From positions 372,001 to 436,000 of the forward strand of contig JARWIR010000008.1 in the NCBI GenBank assembly GCA_029959085.1: a stretch of DNA of 64,000 bases, in the 5' to 3' direction. This document shows, piece after piece, positions 10,890 to 22,140 of this stretch. The notes beneath the pieces are model-generated. The model saw only the letters and a list, made by a program, of their open reading frames with translations. It did not search any database and was not told the DNA's origin. Source of the DNA: Nemophila menziesii (taxonomy: Eukaryota > Streptophyta > Magnoliopsida > Boraginales > Hydrophyllaceae). Within the stretch, counting starts at the first letter, position 1. Every line of letters begins with the position of its first letter. The position numbers and the translations under genes are program-made.

Positions 10890-12130
10890 TGCCCTTGGGA
10901 GACATCATTTTTGGTGTTTATGCTAGTAATTAGTTAGACTTTCGGTATTAAAATTCAAGTACAAATTAACTTTGCAATGCCAGAAGGAGAGGTTTTTAAC
11001 TCAGTTCATGTTAATGGCTATAGGTTGTTCATAGGTCCTAAAATAGCATCCAATGGTCCACTCGCCTACAACCTAATAGCTCCACTGTTTCTCCATCAAG
11101 TAGTTAGAAATCCTAAGTTCTTTATGGTTATAACATGGCTTAGGAACGGTGTAGTATATTTGGATAATGAAATGTGAGCTTTTGGCTCTCTCCTCACATT
11201 CCATCAACGAATCGCCTTAGAGCTTGAGTTTTCACTCGAAGATGTTCTCACTCAACCAAATTTTTTATGCTTTTGATTTGCATTCCCAATAACCCAAGTA
11301 AAAATATTTTCATGATGATATACAAATTCCACATTGCCGGTCCAAATATTTTTCATATTCATTTTTATTCTTTTGATAGCTATGACTCTCTTTTTGATGT
11401 TGAGATATCACGCTAGTTTTTCTCATAAATATTTTTTTCTTTTCAATGCTTTTCATCTTTTTTTATTTACTCTTACCCTGGAAAAGGGCTATAATAATAA
11501 CTTTTTCATCATCAATAACATCAAAATTACAATTTTCCAAACCCAATGTCCCCAATGATGAAACTCACCACCCCAAACTCAAGCTCTAAAAACGACTTGT
11601 CTCAGGTTTTGTGATTCGAGTGCGGGTCATATGGATAATTCCTATAAACTAAGGGGTATGGCTTGTAATGTGGTTAAATAAAAGGCTTTAGAAAGGCTCA
11701 GAGAGGATAAGATGGATAAATAATAATATAATCAAATAAAAAGGTGAGAAAGCTAAAAGGCTTCAAGTGGCTTCAAATATGAATAAACTGCCTTATTCAC
11801 TTTTCTAACTACCGGATTTTGTTACTTTTTAACTATTAGTTTATAGATAAGCGGGTTTTCAACTAATTTCAAACCTCACGTTCTACACACGAAATAACTC
11901 TCCTTAAGTTTCAACATGACTTCTTGGCATTGCTCATTAACTTTCCTATCTTTTACTTCCTTTTTTCACACATGCATACTAAACATATTTGTGAAACCTT
12001 TCAAAAACATACTACTGACTATCATTAACCTAATTAAATCATACTCAATAGGTACATTAACTATATTCTATGTCAATTGAATACCTAAAAAAAATTTAAT
12101 TTTATGAAAAAACAAAAAGGAAAATGAAGA
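10890..12130. other. Spacer between gypsy remnants (A)
   Basis: No gene supported. The 66-codon plus ORF at 10977-11177 is broken by a 1-nt difference in copy B. A purine-rich minus-strand run next to 12140 could be a polypurine tract of element 2, but no LTR like that at 16138-17693 follows it. Confidence 0.5.
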
Positions 12131-12159
12131 CAACGAATCCCCACCCCTAACTCAAAAGT

Positions 12160-12179
12160 GAGTCGTGTCCCCACGACTC
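12160..12179 (-). other. Perfect hairpin after accessory ORF (A, element 2)
   Basis: GAGTCGTG-TCCC-CACGACTC: 8-bp perfect inverted repeat with a 4-nt loop, about 60 nt past the accessory ORF stop on the minus strand. A GACTCAATAAAG motif lies next to it. Possible RNA 3'-end or packaging signal; function unknown. Confidence 0.7.
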
Positions 12180-12238
12180 GAAAAAGACTCAATAAAGCAA
12201 TAAAATTTAAAACTAACTAAACTAATGCATACAAGAAA

Positions 12239-12727
12239 TTAAGAAGAAGAATTAGAACTGGGTACCTGACCATAAAGATCCAACAAATCATCTTCCGAAG
12301 AAGAAGAAGAATAATTATCAATATCCAAGTCTTCAGTTACTGCGTTTAATACCTGATTAATCTTTGCAATTTCCTCCCAGCAAGCAACGAATTCTTTCTT
12401 TAAATAATAAATTTCATCCTGTAATTTAATTGCCCATGTTGGTGGTGTGGAATTAATCTCTGAATTTTCATTGATCTTTGGCAAAGAACTTTGATCTTGG
12501 AATGGTGTCTTTGCTTTAGGCCTTGGTGGTACACTCATTCTAGCTGTTAATTTCCTTCGTAGTGGTTGTGTTGGTGCCTCTATATTTAGTTTTTTTCCAA
12601 TAGGCTTGTCAAGATCAATGGTCTTTTCTTTTGTGACTCCATGCAATTTCTTGTTCTTCCCTAAGATTGAACACTTCCTCTTATAATCCGTAGCATCTGT
12701 TCTGTTTGTCATCTTTGAATAATCCAT
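12239..12727 (-). CDS. Gypsy accessory ORF, 162 aa (A, element 2)
   Basis: Open from ATG at 12727. Basic N-terminal half with a Pro/Arg-rich part (PTQPLRRKLTARMSVPPRP), then WAIKLQDEIYYLKKEF, a probable coiled coil, and a Ser/Asp-rich tail (YSSSSSEDDLLD) ending in poly-Ser. No enzyme motif. Copy B (46689-47177) keeps the frame with five or so substitutions. By position it is the accessory protein of the element; whether it is expressed is unknown. It is the only gypsy frame here that looks undamaged in both copies. Confidence 0.55.
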   Translation of the reverse strand: MDYSKMTNRTDATDYKRKCSILGKNKKLHGVTKEKTIDLDKPIGKKLNIEAPTQPLRRKLTARMSVPPRPKAKTPFQDQSSLPKINENSEINSTPPTWAIKLQDEIYYLKKEFVACWEEIAKINQVLNAVTEDLDIDNYSSSSSEDDLLDLYGQVPSSNSSS

Positions 12728-13000
12728 AACTCAAGATATACCAAGGATAGAATAATGTTATGAAAGATTGGTGTGGCTTGAGTTTGTTGCTTGGATGGAT
12801 GATTAATAATGGTAAAAGAAGGTCTATTTGATTGTTCTTGAAAGAATTCTTGATAACTTGATGATCTTTGATGGTGATTTATGGTTTAGTGTGATGAATT
12901 TGATGAAGAATATGTGTTTATGGAGGATGGAGGAAAGATTTTTGGTTGTTGTTGTGTTTGTTGTGGAGATTTAAACAAGCTTCAAGGTGTTCTTATAAGG

Positions 13001-13008
13001 TTTGGGTC
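13001..13008. other. Empty hAT target site (A)
   Basis: TTTGGGTC occurs once here. In copy B it is doubled around a 580-bp hAT-like element (47459-48038), so copy A shows the pre-insertion state. Confidence 0.9.
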
Positions 13009-13074
13009 TGAAAAATTCGTATTGGAGAGGCTAGGTTTAAATCTTGGTTAAGGTAAGAAGTTGATTAGGTAACA

Positions 13075-13420
13075 ATCTCTTCACAAAACGCCTCGGACCG
13101 GCATGCCTGTGAGATCGGCGGCACACCGGACGCTGATGTCATGAACCGTGTCGTCAAAAGCGAACACGGTTTTTCGAAGCTTCTCACGGCAATGAACCTA
13201 ATTTCAAAAACCGTGGCACGGTTTTTTCCTTGGGCGGCATACAGGTGATATAGGTGGAAGACTGGTCCGAAAATTTTAAAACCGTGTCGACACTTTGTGT
13301 CCACGGTTTTTCCAGGCAAGCTCTCGGCAAGGAACCTAATTTTGCAAACCGTGGCACGATTCTCCCCGGAATGCCGGTGGATCCGGCGGCATACCGGTCA
13401 GTGAGTCAGATTTTTACCAA
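13075..13420. repeat. GC-rich palindromic island with internal duplication (A, element 2)
   Basis: Two imperfect direct repeats of roughly 90 bp (about 13141-13228 and 13278-13364), each with AACCGTG...CACGGTT inverted pairs and the phrase CGGCAA-GAACCTAATTT, flanked by CCGGCATGCC and GGAATGCCGGTGG-type GC-rich words. GTGTCGACAC lies at 13284-13293. No coding frame. It corresponds in place and motif content to the island of element 1. Confidence 0.7.
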
Positions 13421-13950
13421 TTTTTCCTGGTTTGACAACAAACTCATTTCCTGCACAATTAACACGCTACCTTTCTCTCCTGTTAGCTTGTAAACATATT
13501 AATAATATACACTAACTTAAAAATATACACTACAAAACATAAAACTAACTAGAAAGCAATTAAAATAAGGGGTGTTTCACAAGAGCACTTTTGTTTAACG
13601 TCTTTGAGTAAGACGTGTACCTCGGTGATCATGTATGAACATCACCTCCCCAGCAATGAGTAAATTTATTAATATTTGGCATGCAAAATTTGAATCCCTT
13701 GCCTTTCACGCCCACAAACTTCTCAGATCTATTCTTTGTAGTCATGGGTGTGCGTGCTTTTTGTGGAGGATCAGGCTATTTCGATTCGACTTCTTTGCTT
13801 ATTCTGAACTCCTCCTCCTTCTGTTCCTTCTTGGGTTCTCTTGGTACCTTCGCCGCACGTTTTCTAGTTATCTTCTTTGAAACTTGTTTAATAGCGTGTA
13901 AGAACAAACAATTTCCCAGAGAACCATGAAACTTTATTGCTTTGAATGCC

Positions 13951-14731
13951 TTAAATTTCACCTGTTCGTCTTGGACTCTCATGATCAACATCTATTAGTG
14001 TACACCCCATGGCTAAGTATGGTCTACCCAAGATGATGGGGACATTCTTATCCGCGTCGTAGTCAAGAATAATAAAATCACAAGGAAATATAAAACTACC
14101 GGCTTTAACTAAAACATCTTCAATTTTACATACTGGGTGGGAGAGGGAGCGATCCGCCATTTGTAATACCACTGAAGTAGGTACTACCTCTCCTAGTTGA
14201 GCTTCTCGAACAGGAAGTTTGGCATGAGATTGATACTCGCGCCTAAATCACATAATGCTTTCCCGGTCCAACTTTCTCCAATAGCAATGGGAATTGTAAA
14301 ACTTCCAGGATCTTTTAGCTTTGGAGGCAACTTGCTTTGAATGATAGCACGACACTCCTCAGGTAATCCAATCATTTCCCCGGTTTCTAAACATTGTTTG
14401 TTAGAAGAATGTCTTTCATGAATTTCAGATATTTCGGGATTCTTTTTAGAGCTTCTACAAACGAAATATTAATATCTAGCTTGCTCACCATGTCAAGGTA
14501 CTTCTTGAATTCTTTTCCATTGTTCTTCTTTTCGACACGTGATGGGTATGGTGGAGGAGGATGTGTATTGTTTTCCACTGAGCTCTTCTTCTTTTTTGGA
14601 GTCTTTTCTGGGACACTCTTTGGTTCAATTATCTCTTCAAGCTTGTCTTCTATTGTTTCTTCAACCACTTTTTCAGGAATAGAGGTTGGGTTCTGTTTCT
14701 TCGACTCTAGGTGGAGGTAATTGTTTTCCAC
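13951..14731 (-). pseudogene. Aspartic protease of gypsy element 2, two frameshifts (A)
   Basis: Three overlapping minus frames read: a Lys/Glu/Pro-rich linker and YLDMVSKLDINISFVEAL; then KLPPKLKDPGSFTIPIAIG and the active-site motif CDLGASINLMP; then FIILDYDADKNVPIILGRPYLAMG. Copy B has the same protein in one frame, so copy A lost one base near 14405 (GAAGAATG versus GAAAGAATG) and one near 14194. The catalytic Asp of DLGAS is kept. Confidence 0.85.
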
Positions 14732-14921
14732 TTTTTAATTCAACTGCATGACAAGTATCATCTTCGGGAGCAATAGTATCACTTGGGAGTTGCCCTTTTG
14801 GCATGATCTGTAATGTACTCGCCATCTGTGAAAGAGCATGCTCGAGATTCTTGATTACCTTTGATTAGGTTTGAAGTCTTCGCTGACTCATCTTCATATT
14901 TTCTTCAACGAATCCCAAAAG

Positions 14922-15785
14922 TTAAGCTATACTTGGATCCAAACTCGAAGGTTGTTCTTGCGTAGCTTGTCGCGTTGGATATTGAGGTGGTTCTTGATGA
15001 GTTTCTTCATAAATTGACGCTTCTTGATAGAGAGGTTGTGGTGGGTAGTAAGATTGAGGTCGAGTTTGATAATAAGTCTCTTGATGTCCGACCCAATTTT
15101 GATTCTGTGGGGACTGATAATTAGCGTAATTTCCTTGAGGATGATAATGACCATTAGAATAACGGTTTCTTTGATGAGATACGAAGGAAATCGAAGCTGG
15201 ATTATTCATAAAATTCTCCCACAAATGATTTCTTGCTCCACAATCAAGACATGAAGGTATTGTGTGTACTAGATTTACCTGAGCTATTGTTCTTGCTTGT
15301 TCTTGAAGTTCCTTGAGTTGTTGGTTTAATTCTTTGAACTTTAAAGATTCTAAAGGTTCTTCTTGTTTTTCTGATTCTAATAGCCAACTTCCCTTGGTAT
15401 CCAGAACTCTCTCCATAATAATATTAGCTTCTTTAAGATCTAATAACATAAAACTTCCATCTCCTAACAAATCTACATTTGCCTTGGACTCGTCATCGAG
15501 TCCTCCATAAAACATGGTTAATTGATATTCAGGCAAAGAGACATGAAATGGACATCTCGCCTTCTTCTCGTTAAAACGGAACCATGCTTCACCAACACTT
15601 TCCCCTTTTTCTTGCATAAATTGTTCAAGCTCCAACATTTCTTTTAAACGTCTACTAACCGGATAAAATTGGTCTAGGAATTTTGCTTGGAGTTTGTTCC
15701 AATCTGAAATAACATTGGGGTGTTGAGAATCGTACCAATCGCTTACACTTCCGGTCAAAAAGAACTATAACATAATGTAGTACAT
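14922..15785 (-). pseudogene. Gag of gypsy element 2 (A)
   Basis: About 280 codons open on the minus strand. SVSDWYDSQHPNVISDWNKL, FLDQFYPVSRRLKE, EQFMQEKGESVGEAWFRF and CPFHVSLPEYQLTMFYGGL match the Ty3/gypsy retrotransposon gag domain (capsid-like). Later come a degenerate knuckle SCLDCGARNHLWENF and a Gln/Tyr-rich tail. There is no good start codon: the frame begins inside the gag domain and the sequence upstream is frameshifted, so the N-terminus is broken. This part is deleted from copy B. Confidence 0.85.
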
Positions 15786-16110
15786 CTGCTCCTTTGTAAC
15801 GCCTCTGATGAGATAAGCATCACATGATCTGCATAAATTTTTGAACATACTGGACCAGATCTTGTTGTGCAGCACCACTAAATTGTCCATGACACGCAAA
15901 TTGCGCTATCATGCCTAGATCTGGTCAAAAATTAGTAGCTTGGATTTCTGGAGTGTGGATTCCTCTAGGTTGCACTCTGAATGAGATGGAAATATCAAGT
16001 TTCCTCTGGCTTGCCATCTGTAAACATGTAAATACAAAACTAAAAACAAAAGCGTAAAATAGAACTAACTAAAATAAAAGCAATAAATAAATGCACAAGG
16101 ACTAAAGATG

Positions 16111-16131
16111 TGGTTCCCGGCAGCAACGCCA
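16111..16131 (-). other. Primer binding site of gypsy element 2
   Basis: Minus strand TGGCGTTGCTGCCGGGAACC, starting a few bases after the LTR end. It resembles the tRNA-Asp-type site TGGCGCCGTTGCCGGGGA usual in Athila-like elements, with a few changes. It fixes the element's minus orientation. Confidence 0.7.
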
Positions 16132-16137
16132 AAAACT

Positions 16138-17693
16138 TGGTGTCGACTAGGGCGTGATAAAATAATAGATAAAATAAGTGCAAAATAAACACCTGAGTCT
16201 AAACACGGTACTGCAAGTATTACAGGATATGTGCAAGTTTTAATGATAAGAGAATTCGTTCCTCTGAGACTACGAAAGTTAGAGAGAACTTATGCAAATA
16301 TGAAAGCTAGAAGAAATAATACGCAAGAATAAAGAAAAGACAAATATATTTTTATCTGGTTTCTTGAATAGGAAAATTAACTAAAAAGATATAAAATTAA
16401 ATAAGAAAAAATTAAAGAGCATGAGAGTTTAGCTCGAGAAATAGCAAGTAATCTCCACTAGCCTTGTTTATTCTAATCATGTAAGGGCGAATTATGTAGA
16501 ATTGCAATAACCAGGATTCTAAATTCTTCCCTGCCCCAGTCAGGGTGGACTAGGGTGGCGACCTCACAATCACGAGGGGACTTAAATAGGGTGATCCTGC
16601 GCCACTAGGTTCCTAAATGAGACTGGCCTTCTAATGATGATTAGTGGTTAAATCATACCCTAATGGTTATCTAGTTAGGCAAACCCGTCATGATCACTAT
16701 GGAACACTAGACGTTTATGTGGTGTTTCAATAATTTGACACCCCTTCCGGGTGACCATCTAACTACTATTAAGGTAATCATATATGTTTGCAACCGTAAG
16801 GAAAACAAACAATAAATCAAAGCACATATAACAGAGAATAATACATGAATTCAAATTAAATACAATGGTATCCCAAATTAAAATAGATGTGAAACAAGTC
16901 TAGGGTTCATATCTATATGCTAAATCTCAAGCTAAAATAAATTAGTTCATACAAGAGAAAGAAAATAAATCAATTACAAAAATTTAAGGCTTGTGAAGGC
17001 ATGATTTGGTGTTCAGAACCTTCCAGACTTCTCTTCTCTTGTTGTAAGCTTCCTCTTGGCTTAAGGGTTGGTCAAGGATGTGTCTCTACTGATTAGAGGG
17101 TGTATTTATAGGGTATAGGAAGCCCTAAAACGTTTACTTGGAGTGGAAGACAAGTATTGGACTTCTACCCTAACTCAAATTCGTAACCCTAAAATATAGG
17201 AAAGGTAATAAACTGTTGTTGTTTTGTTTTGACTGTAACTTCTTCAATACAGCTCTGATTGATGCTTTCTTTATATCAAAACTGATTATCTCGGAAAGCT
17301 CTATAACTTTTCCCCAGACCACTCTTCAAATTCCATGCCATTTTTTTAGTTATGATCAATTTAATGGACGTAGCTATTGGATATTAGATTTATTTGTCAA
17401 CTTTATCTTTCCATACTTATCATTTACTTCCTTTATCTCCAATTTACATCATTATCTTATTTCCTTTATCTCTTAGAATTGATTTGGCATCAAATTGATT
17501 GTTATATATCTTTAAAGCTTCACACTAAATAAACAAACTAAACCCAATATGCTCTAAAAATAATAAATAATCAAATCAAGACAAGAAATAGGAAAATGCA
17601 ATAATATAAGTAAAAATCGACTATTAAATTATTGAATAAACCTAAAATGATGTCTCCAACTAAGATTAAATCATCACAAATTGGGAGTCATCA
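16138..17693 (-). repeat. LTR of gypsy element 2 (single, about 1.56 kb)
   Basis: Minus strand begins TGATGACTCCC (17693) and ends GTCGACACCA (16138), giving TG...CA ends directly before the primer site. A TATA box lies inside. No second LTR copy was recognised at the other end, and target duplications could not be tested. The outer border rests on the TG dinucleotide and is less certain than the inner one. Confidence 0.65.
17102..17111 (-). promoter_or_regulatory. LTR TATA box
   Basis: Minus strand CTATAAATAC about 590 bp into the LTR, in the position expected at the U3/R border of a long plant gypsy LTR. Confidence 0.55.
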
Positions 17694-18896
17694 TCTGCTA
17701 TCAGTTTATTTATGCGCCCTAGATGGGATGTGGAACCCGAATTCTGAGTAAGGGAAACACATGGCCTAGGTGATCAGAATGACCATACTTTTCGTCGTAG
17801 GCGCATGTTCTTGAAAACCTACAGAAGCGGGATTTTGACAAACTCTAGGTATCTTAGCAATTAATGTTTTATATAATTTTATTACTTTTTAACATTTTAT
17901 TGTTGTAAATCATGAGATGTTAATTTTTTGAATCAGGATTTCTTTGACATAGATGGTAGATGAGGAGGGAGGATTTAGGGCAAGATTTTAAGACGCCTCA
18001 CTGATAATTGTACCCAGAGATATCGTGCGAACATAAACGCGATAAAAAGAAAAGAACACTACAAGACAAGAACAAAACCTAATAATATGTTTGTTGGGAA
18101 TTAGAGGCTGAGCTGCGAGTATTGAGGCAGTGTCGATTCACATGTAAAACCTTAATAATAAATTTAATTTATTTTATTTTTTCTCATTTAGTAAATTAAA
18201 AATTTCAGAATCAAACAACAGCAAACAGGGCAAACCGGACGAAAAAGGGTCGCTCGAGTGGGGGAGGATTTAGGAATCACTCCCAGAACGGGGAGATCTT
18301 TCTTGATGTAAATAATTTTTTATCACTCTTCATATTTAATTTTTTAGAATTAATTAGATAAATAAAAATCATGTGTAATGCCCGAAACATGAGTCGACAC
18401 CTGAAATTGACCCCAGTCATATTGAGGGAGGAGATAAGGAAGTACCAATCCCACATATTCATAAGTTTTACTATAGGGTCGGTTTCGACAAAGAAGTGAA
18501 AAAGTAGAGGGGAGATCGATATCGCGATTCGGGCGTACGAATTCTTTATAATCTCGATATAATTTTGATACAATTAACGTTCAATAACATGGCTTTAATT
18601 TTTAACAAGCAACATCGTGATATCATATGCAGTTATTATGCACTCAGTCGGCGTCCTCCCAGAGTGACTCGGGGACATCCTCGTTTTCCACCCCACCCGT
18701 TTTTAGATACATTAGATCAAATCGGTGGTTAATGCCGCTGAAAAAGGAACGGGAAAGGGGATACGATGGTGGTTTTCCAATGTTGGCCCTACCAAGAAGA
18801 TGAAGATAAGAGTAGTTCCTCAGATGAGCCAAACTCATGGGCACCATGTTAAATTAAATTTCATGATCAATTATGTGAACCAATGCATGGTTCAGC
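17694..18896 (+). other. Intergenic DNA with possible LTR start (A)
   Basis: 17694-18372 holds nothing recognisable. At 18373 the phrase TGTAATGCCCGAAAC resembles the first bases of many plant chromovirus LTRs, and CGCTCGAGTGG upstream is another repeat-like word, so 18373-18896 may be a partial plus-strand LTR cut by the MITE. Low certainty. The 60-98 codon ORFs on both strands are unsupported. Confidence 0.35.
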
Positions 18897-19347
18897 CTAT
18901 GTTGTAGATCTCAGTATCACGTCCTATGCGGTCGAGTAGGACGTAGTGCCTAAACGGGATTACGCGGGGATTAGGCAGGATGTGGTTTTGAATCCTGCTA
19001 TTTAGTTTTATATATTTAGTAATACATGTGTATTAATTATTATAATTTATCTATTTAAATCATAAAATTCATCTAACAACGTTATAGTATATATGAAAAT
19101 ACTAAAATTAGAGATATAATATCAATTTAAGAATTTTTTAGAGTAAACAAAATAAAAGAGGGCCTAGTTGGCCATTTTTTGCCACTAATCAACGCCTATG
19201 AGGGTTAGGCACCTCTTCCACGGCTACTTAGGCGCTAGGCATAAACACCTAGCATTTTTATTAGGCGTAGGCGGTTGAGCGGATGAGGGGGGAGTAAACG
19301 CCTAGGAGGTGCCTAGGCGTGCCTAGGTGGTGGTTTGTACAACATAG
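18897..19347. mobile_element. hAT-like MITE with CCTAGGCG core (A)
   Basis: Ends are perfect 10-bp inverted repeats, CTATGTTGTA and TACAACATAG. Flanking 8-mers GGTTCAGC and GGTGCAGT are a decayed 8-bp target duplication; copy B's right flank GGTGCAGC makes the match 7 of 8. The interior is rich in CGCCTAGG/CCTAGGCG words. No coding capacity. The 8-bp duplication fits the hAT superfamily. Confidence 0.65.
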
Positions 19348-19509
19348 GGTGCAGTAGAGATAGAATCCGTTTGTTTTTCCCCCACCGAGTCTTCGACATC
19401 TATCGCCAGCACGCAACAGTCCCCAAGTCAACCAAAGATTGATGATTGTACTGGAAGCACATAATTTATATCACGAAGATAGGGTACAAAAAATCTCATA
19501 AATAAATAA

Positions 19510-20465
19510 GTGTTTGGTAAACCACAAATGTCAACATCAATAAATGGTATAAATGTAGGATGATGGAAAAAAATATGGTAAAAAAATATCCCAACTAAAA
19601 TAAGAATTTTTGTTTGGAGAGAATGCAATAATGATGTACTAACGGGAAAAAACATGGAAATAATAAGATGTGTGACAACATCAGAGTGCTCATGGTTCCA
19701 TAATAGGAAAGAAACAGTTGAACATCTTTCATTGAAATCATGTATCGCGTGTCAAACTATTTGTGCAGGGTCAACACCAAAATCAAAATAAAAAGTCGGT
19801 TATATTTTGTACATTGGAGGGTGGATTTTAAATATGATACAGTCATATGTGAATGGAGGATGTCAATCTAGAATTATAACCGCTTATGTGCTAGTAATGA
19901 TATGGTAAGAAAAATATGAAGAGTAGCCATGATGGAACTGAGTTGAGTATAGATGATATCATTGTTACAATAAATGTCAATATTAACGAATTATTTGGAA
20001 CGTAATGGTTTAACCGAATTCAGCCTCCCACATCGATAAACCTTCAGGTACATACTCTAGACGATGGAATCAACATACAAATAGACATCGTGTTTACATG
20101 TGATGCGTCGTTTGAACAGACATATAATCTGACAGGAAATTGGAATTGTACAAATTAACAAAAATAATGGAATCATGATCGACCATTGTAAAACAGATTT
20201 ATGGGATCGAGACACATAAGGTGAAGCTCAAGCAGTAATTGAGGTGGTAGAAATTTGCAAACAGTTTGAAACAAAGAGAAGACGTTTTTTCGGATAGGAT
20301 TGAACTTATTCAAGTTATAAATTAAGTGTCAATTTCAAGTTGGAAGCTACAACCGATATTGAGGAAGATCATCTAACTGACAGACTTTGCTGGTCCTTTC
20401 ACTTCAAAGCATATTCCTCGGCATCTCAATATCTGTACATACAAGCTCATGAAAAAATTTAGCCA
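19510..20465 (+). pseudogene. Decayed LINE ORF2 3' part (A)
   Basis: Plus-strand reading gives WKKIW, then NIPTKIRIFVWRECNNDVL and CSWFHNRKETVEHLSLKSC, the LINE reverse-transcriptase zinc-binding region, then stops. Near 20099 CDASFEQ opens an RNase H, followed by EAQAVIEVVEICKQ, SDRIELIQV and GPFTSKHIPRHLN in shifted frames. Broken by many stops. It is older than the LINE nest and differs in sequence from it. Confidence 0.75.
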
Positions 20466-22105
20466 CACGGCTGATGTCTCGTCTTTTTTGATATAATAAT
20501 CGTATCATGAGCATCGTTTTAGGGGGTTTTAGGACTTATTTGAGGGATTATTCCGTAGAAATTTATGTTTTGCACTTTCTTGTCTAGTTTCGGCTTTTAT
20601 GTTGCTTTTAGAGATTTTGTCTGTAATTTGTATGCTAAGTGTGTTGATCATAGTTTCTTGGATGTTAGGATACTACGAGACGATAATAAGAAGTCAAAAA
20701 ATTAGATCACCCATAGTCATGGTGTAAAAGGACCATTCGACCACTTTTAGAAAGTGAGTGCATCTGTCGACCAAATTTGAAATGTGGATTGTTCGAGTTA
20801 TTACGTAAGATTGATGAAAATTTTGGAGAATCTCTTTCATATATAGATAGAAAATGGAGGTAGAAGCGCGTAGGATTCGATGGTTTGTGATTCTGAAATG
20901 AAATGAAGAAGTTATGCAAATTGTCTTGCCGTAGTTCGAACTAGTTACCTCTTGAGTAAAACGTTTTTGCGTGGGCTTTGGTCACTCAAAAAGGCCCAAA
21001 ACACATAAATGTTTTATGGACCTTTAAATACCCTAGATTAAGATTAAAAACAGGTCCTTAGTAATTCTCAAAGAAAAGAAGCTACTGGAGCAGATAGAAG
21101 AAGAAGACATTAAGGGTTTCCACCATTGCCACACCATTCCAACCTCCGTATATTAGTAGTACTTAGCTTAATCTTTATTATTTTTTCGCTAAACATGATT
21201 CTAACACTTTTATTCATTATTTTATATTTTTCATTGTGAACTAAACTTTCTATTAACATGAGAAACGCTTAATGTATGAACCCTAAATTTTGGATTATGA
21301 TGTTTATTGCGTTTTGAAATATTACTAATGACGCGAATTGATTATTTTGCATTAATTATTTGTATCAAGGTCTTCAGCCCTTACGAAGGCCAAGTAGTGG
21401 CTTGGGTATAGTAGTCTTGATTGTCGCACGAGAGGAGGATCTGATTATGGAAAATAATATATAATTGTCTGGTATGTTAGTGAACCGGGAGGTCATGAGT
21501 AACTAGATATTCATTTGGGTGGGTGTCAATTGCGTCTGCATTCGTTGTAGAGTCACTCGGAAGAGGTCCTTATCGTTGTAGGACAGTTGCGTATCTACCT
21601 GGGAGGGATTTAGGGATATTGTAGAGTCCCAACTAATAATAAAATACCAAGTCGCCCTTATATCAATAAATGTATAAATTCAGAACTAGTGAGGATTACC
21701 AGCGGCTCTCAAGCTATCTTCTCGCCTATATTTTTCGTATTTGCGATTCAAATTTTTTGTTATTTTATCGTCATTAGTACTTTAATTTCATTGCACTTTA
21801 GTCTTTTACTCGAAAAACAAAACAAATATCTTTTGCATTTTTATTAATAGCAACTCAACCCATCTACGCTTCTTTAATCCATGTGAAGAACGATAATTCC
21901 CTTACTTATCTTATTATTACTTATCAACAACCCGTGCACTTGGAGGTAGTACCTCTCTCGTGTGCTGCTTTATTTATTACACTATTGGGTACGACAACGA
22001 CCATGGGAACAAGGATATCAATGATAAGTCCGGAAGCAAATTTTAATAAGATAGGAATCAATAAAATAGTTCTCAATTCGTAGAAAATTATATTTTCTCC
22101 TCTCA
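20466..22105 (+). other. A/B junction and non-coding leader of unit B
   Basis: Continues from the LINE remnant into the next unit without a visible seam or filler. From 20631 to about 22120 it differs from copy A at only about three positions, far fewer than elsewhere. No gene supported. Confidence 0.6.
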
Positions 22106-22140
22106 AAAAATACCTACATCTTTTTTTTTTGGACAATAAA

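Larger units (their letters stand above)
12140..17693 (-). mobile_element. Pol-less Ty3/gypsy (Athila-like) element 2, copy A
   Basis: Minus-strand order: LTR (17693-16138), primer binding site (16131-16111), gag (about 15790-14922), protease (14731-13951), GC-rich island (13420-13075), accessory ORF (12727-12239), hairpin (12179-12160). Only about 1.2 kb separates protease from accessory ORF and it has no RT, RNase H or integrase motif, so the element was non-autonomous or lost pol. No second LTR was recognised. It lies head-to-tail with element 1, same order of parts, but the two are clearly diverged. Confidence 0.75.
1..20630. repeat. Tandem unit, copy A
   Basis: The sequence from position 1 recurs at 20631 and again at 52450, in the same order and orientation and with only scattered mismatches. 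Copy A holds the ZF-HD pseudogene, a SINE, two gypsy remnants (the second still with one LTR), a MITE and a decayed LINE. It lacks the LINE nest and hAT insertion of copy B and shows their empty sites (1476-1491 and 13001-13008). The left edge is only the window edge, so the true breakpoint may lie elsewhere. Confidence 0.97.

Noticed and set aside
10977..11177. 66-codon ORF with gene-like composition
   Set aside because: A 1-nt difference in copy B breaks it and no homology is recognised.
12131..12150. Purine-rich minus-strand run as polypurine tract with a 3' LTR of element 2
   Set aside because: The sequence after it does not begin TGATGACTCCC and does not resemble the LTR at 16138-17693.
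18644..18907. Overlapping ORFs on both strands (67 aa minus, 60 aa plus), seen in A and B
   Set aside because: Changes between copies are as frequent as in surrounding DNA and include many replacements; no domain recognised.
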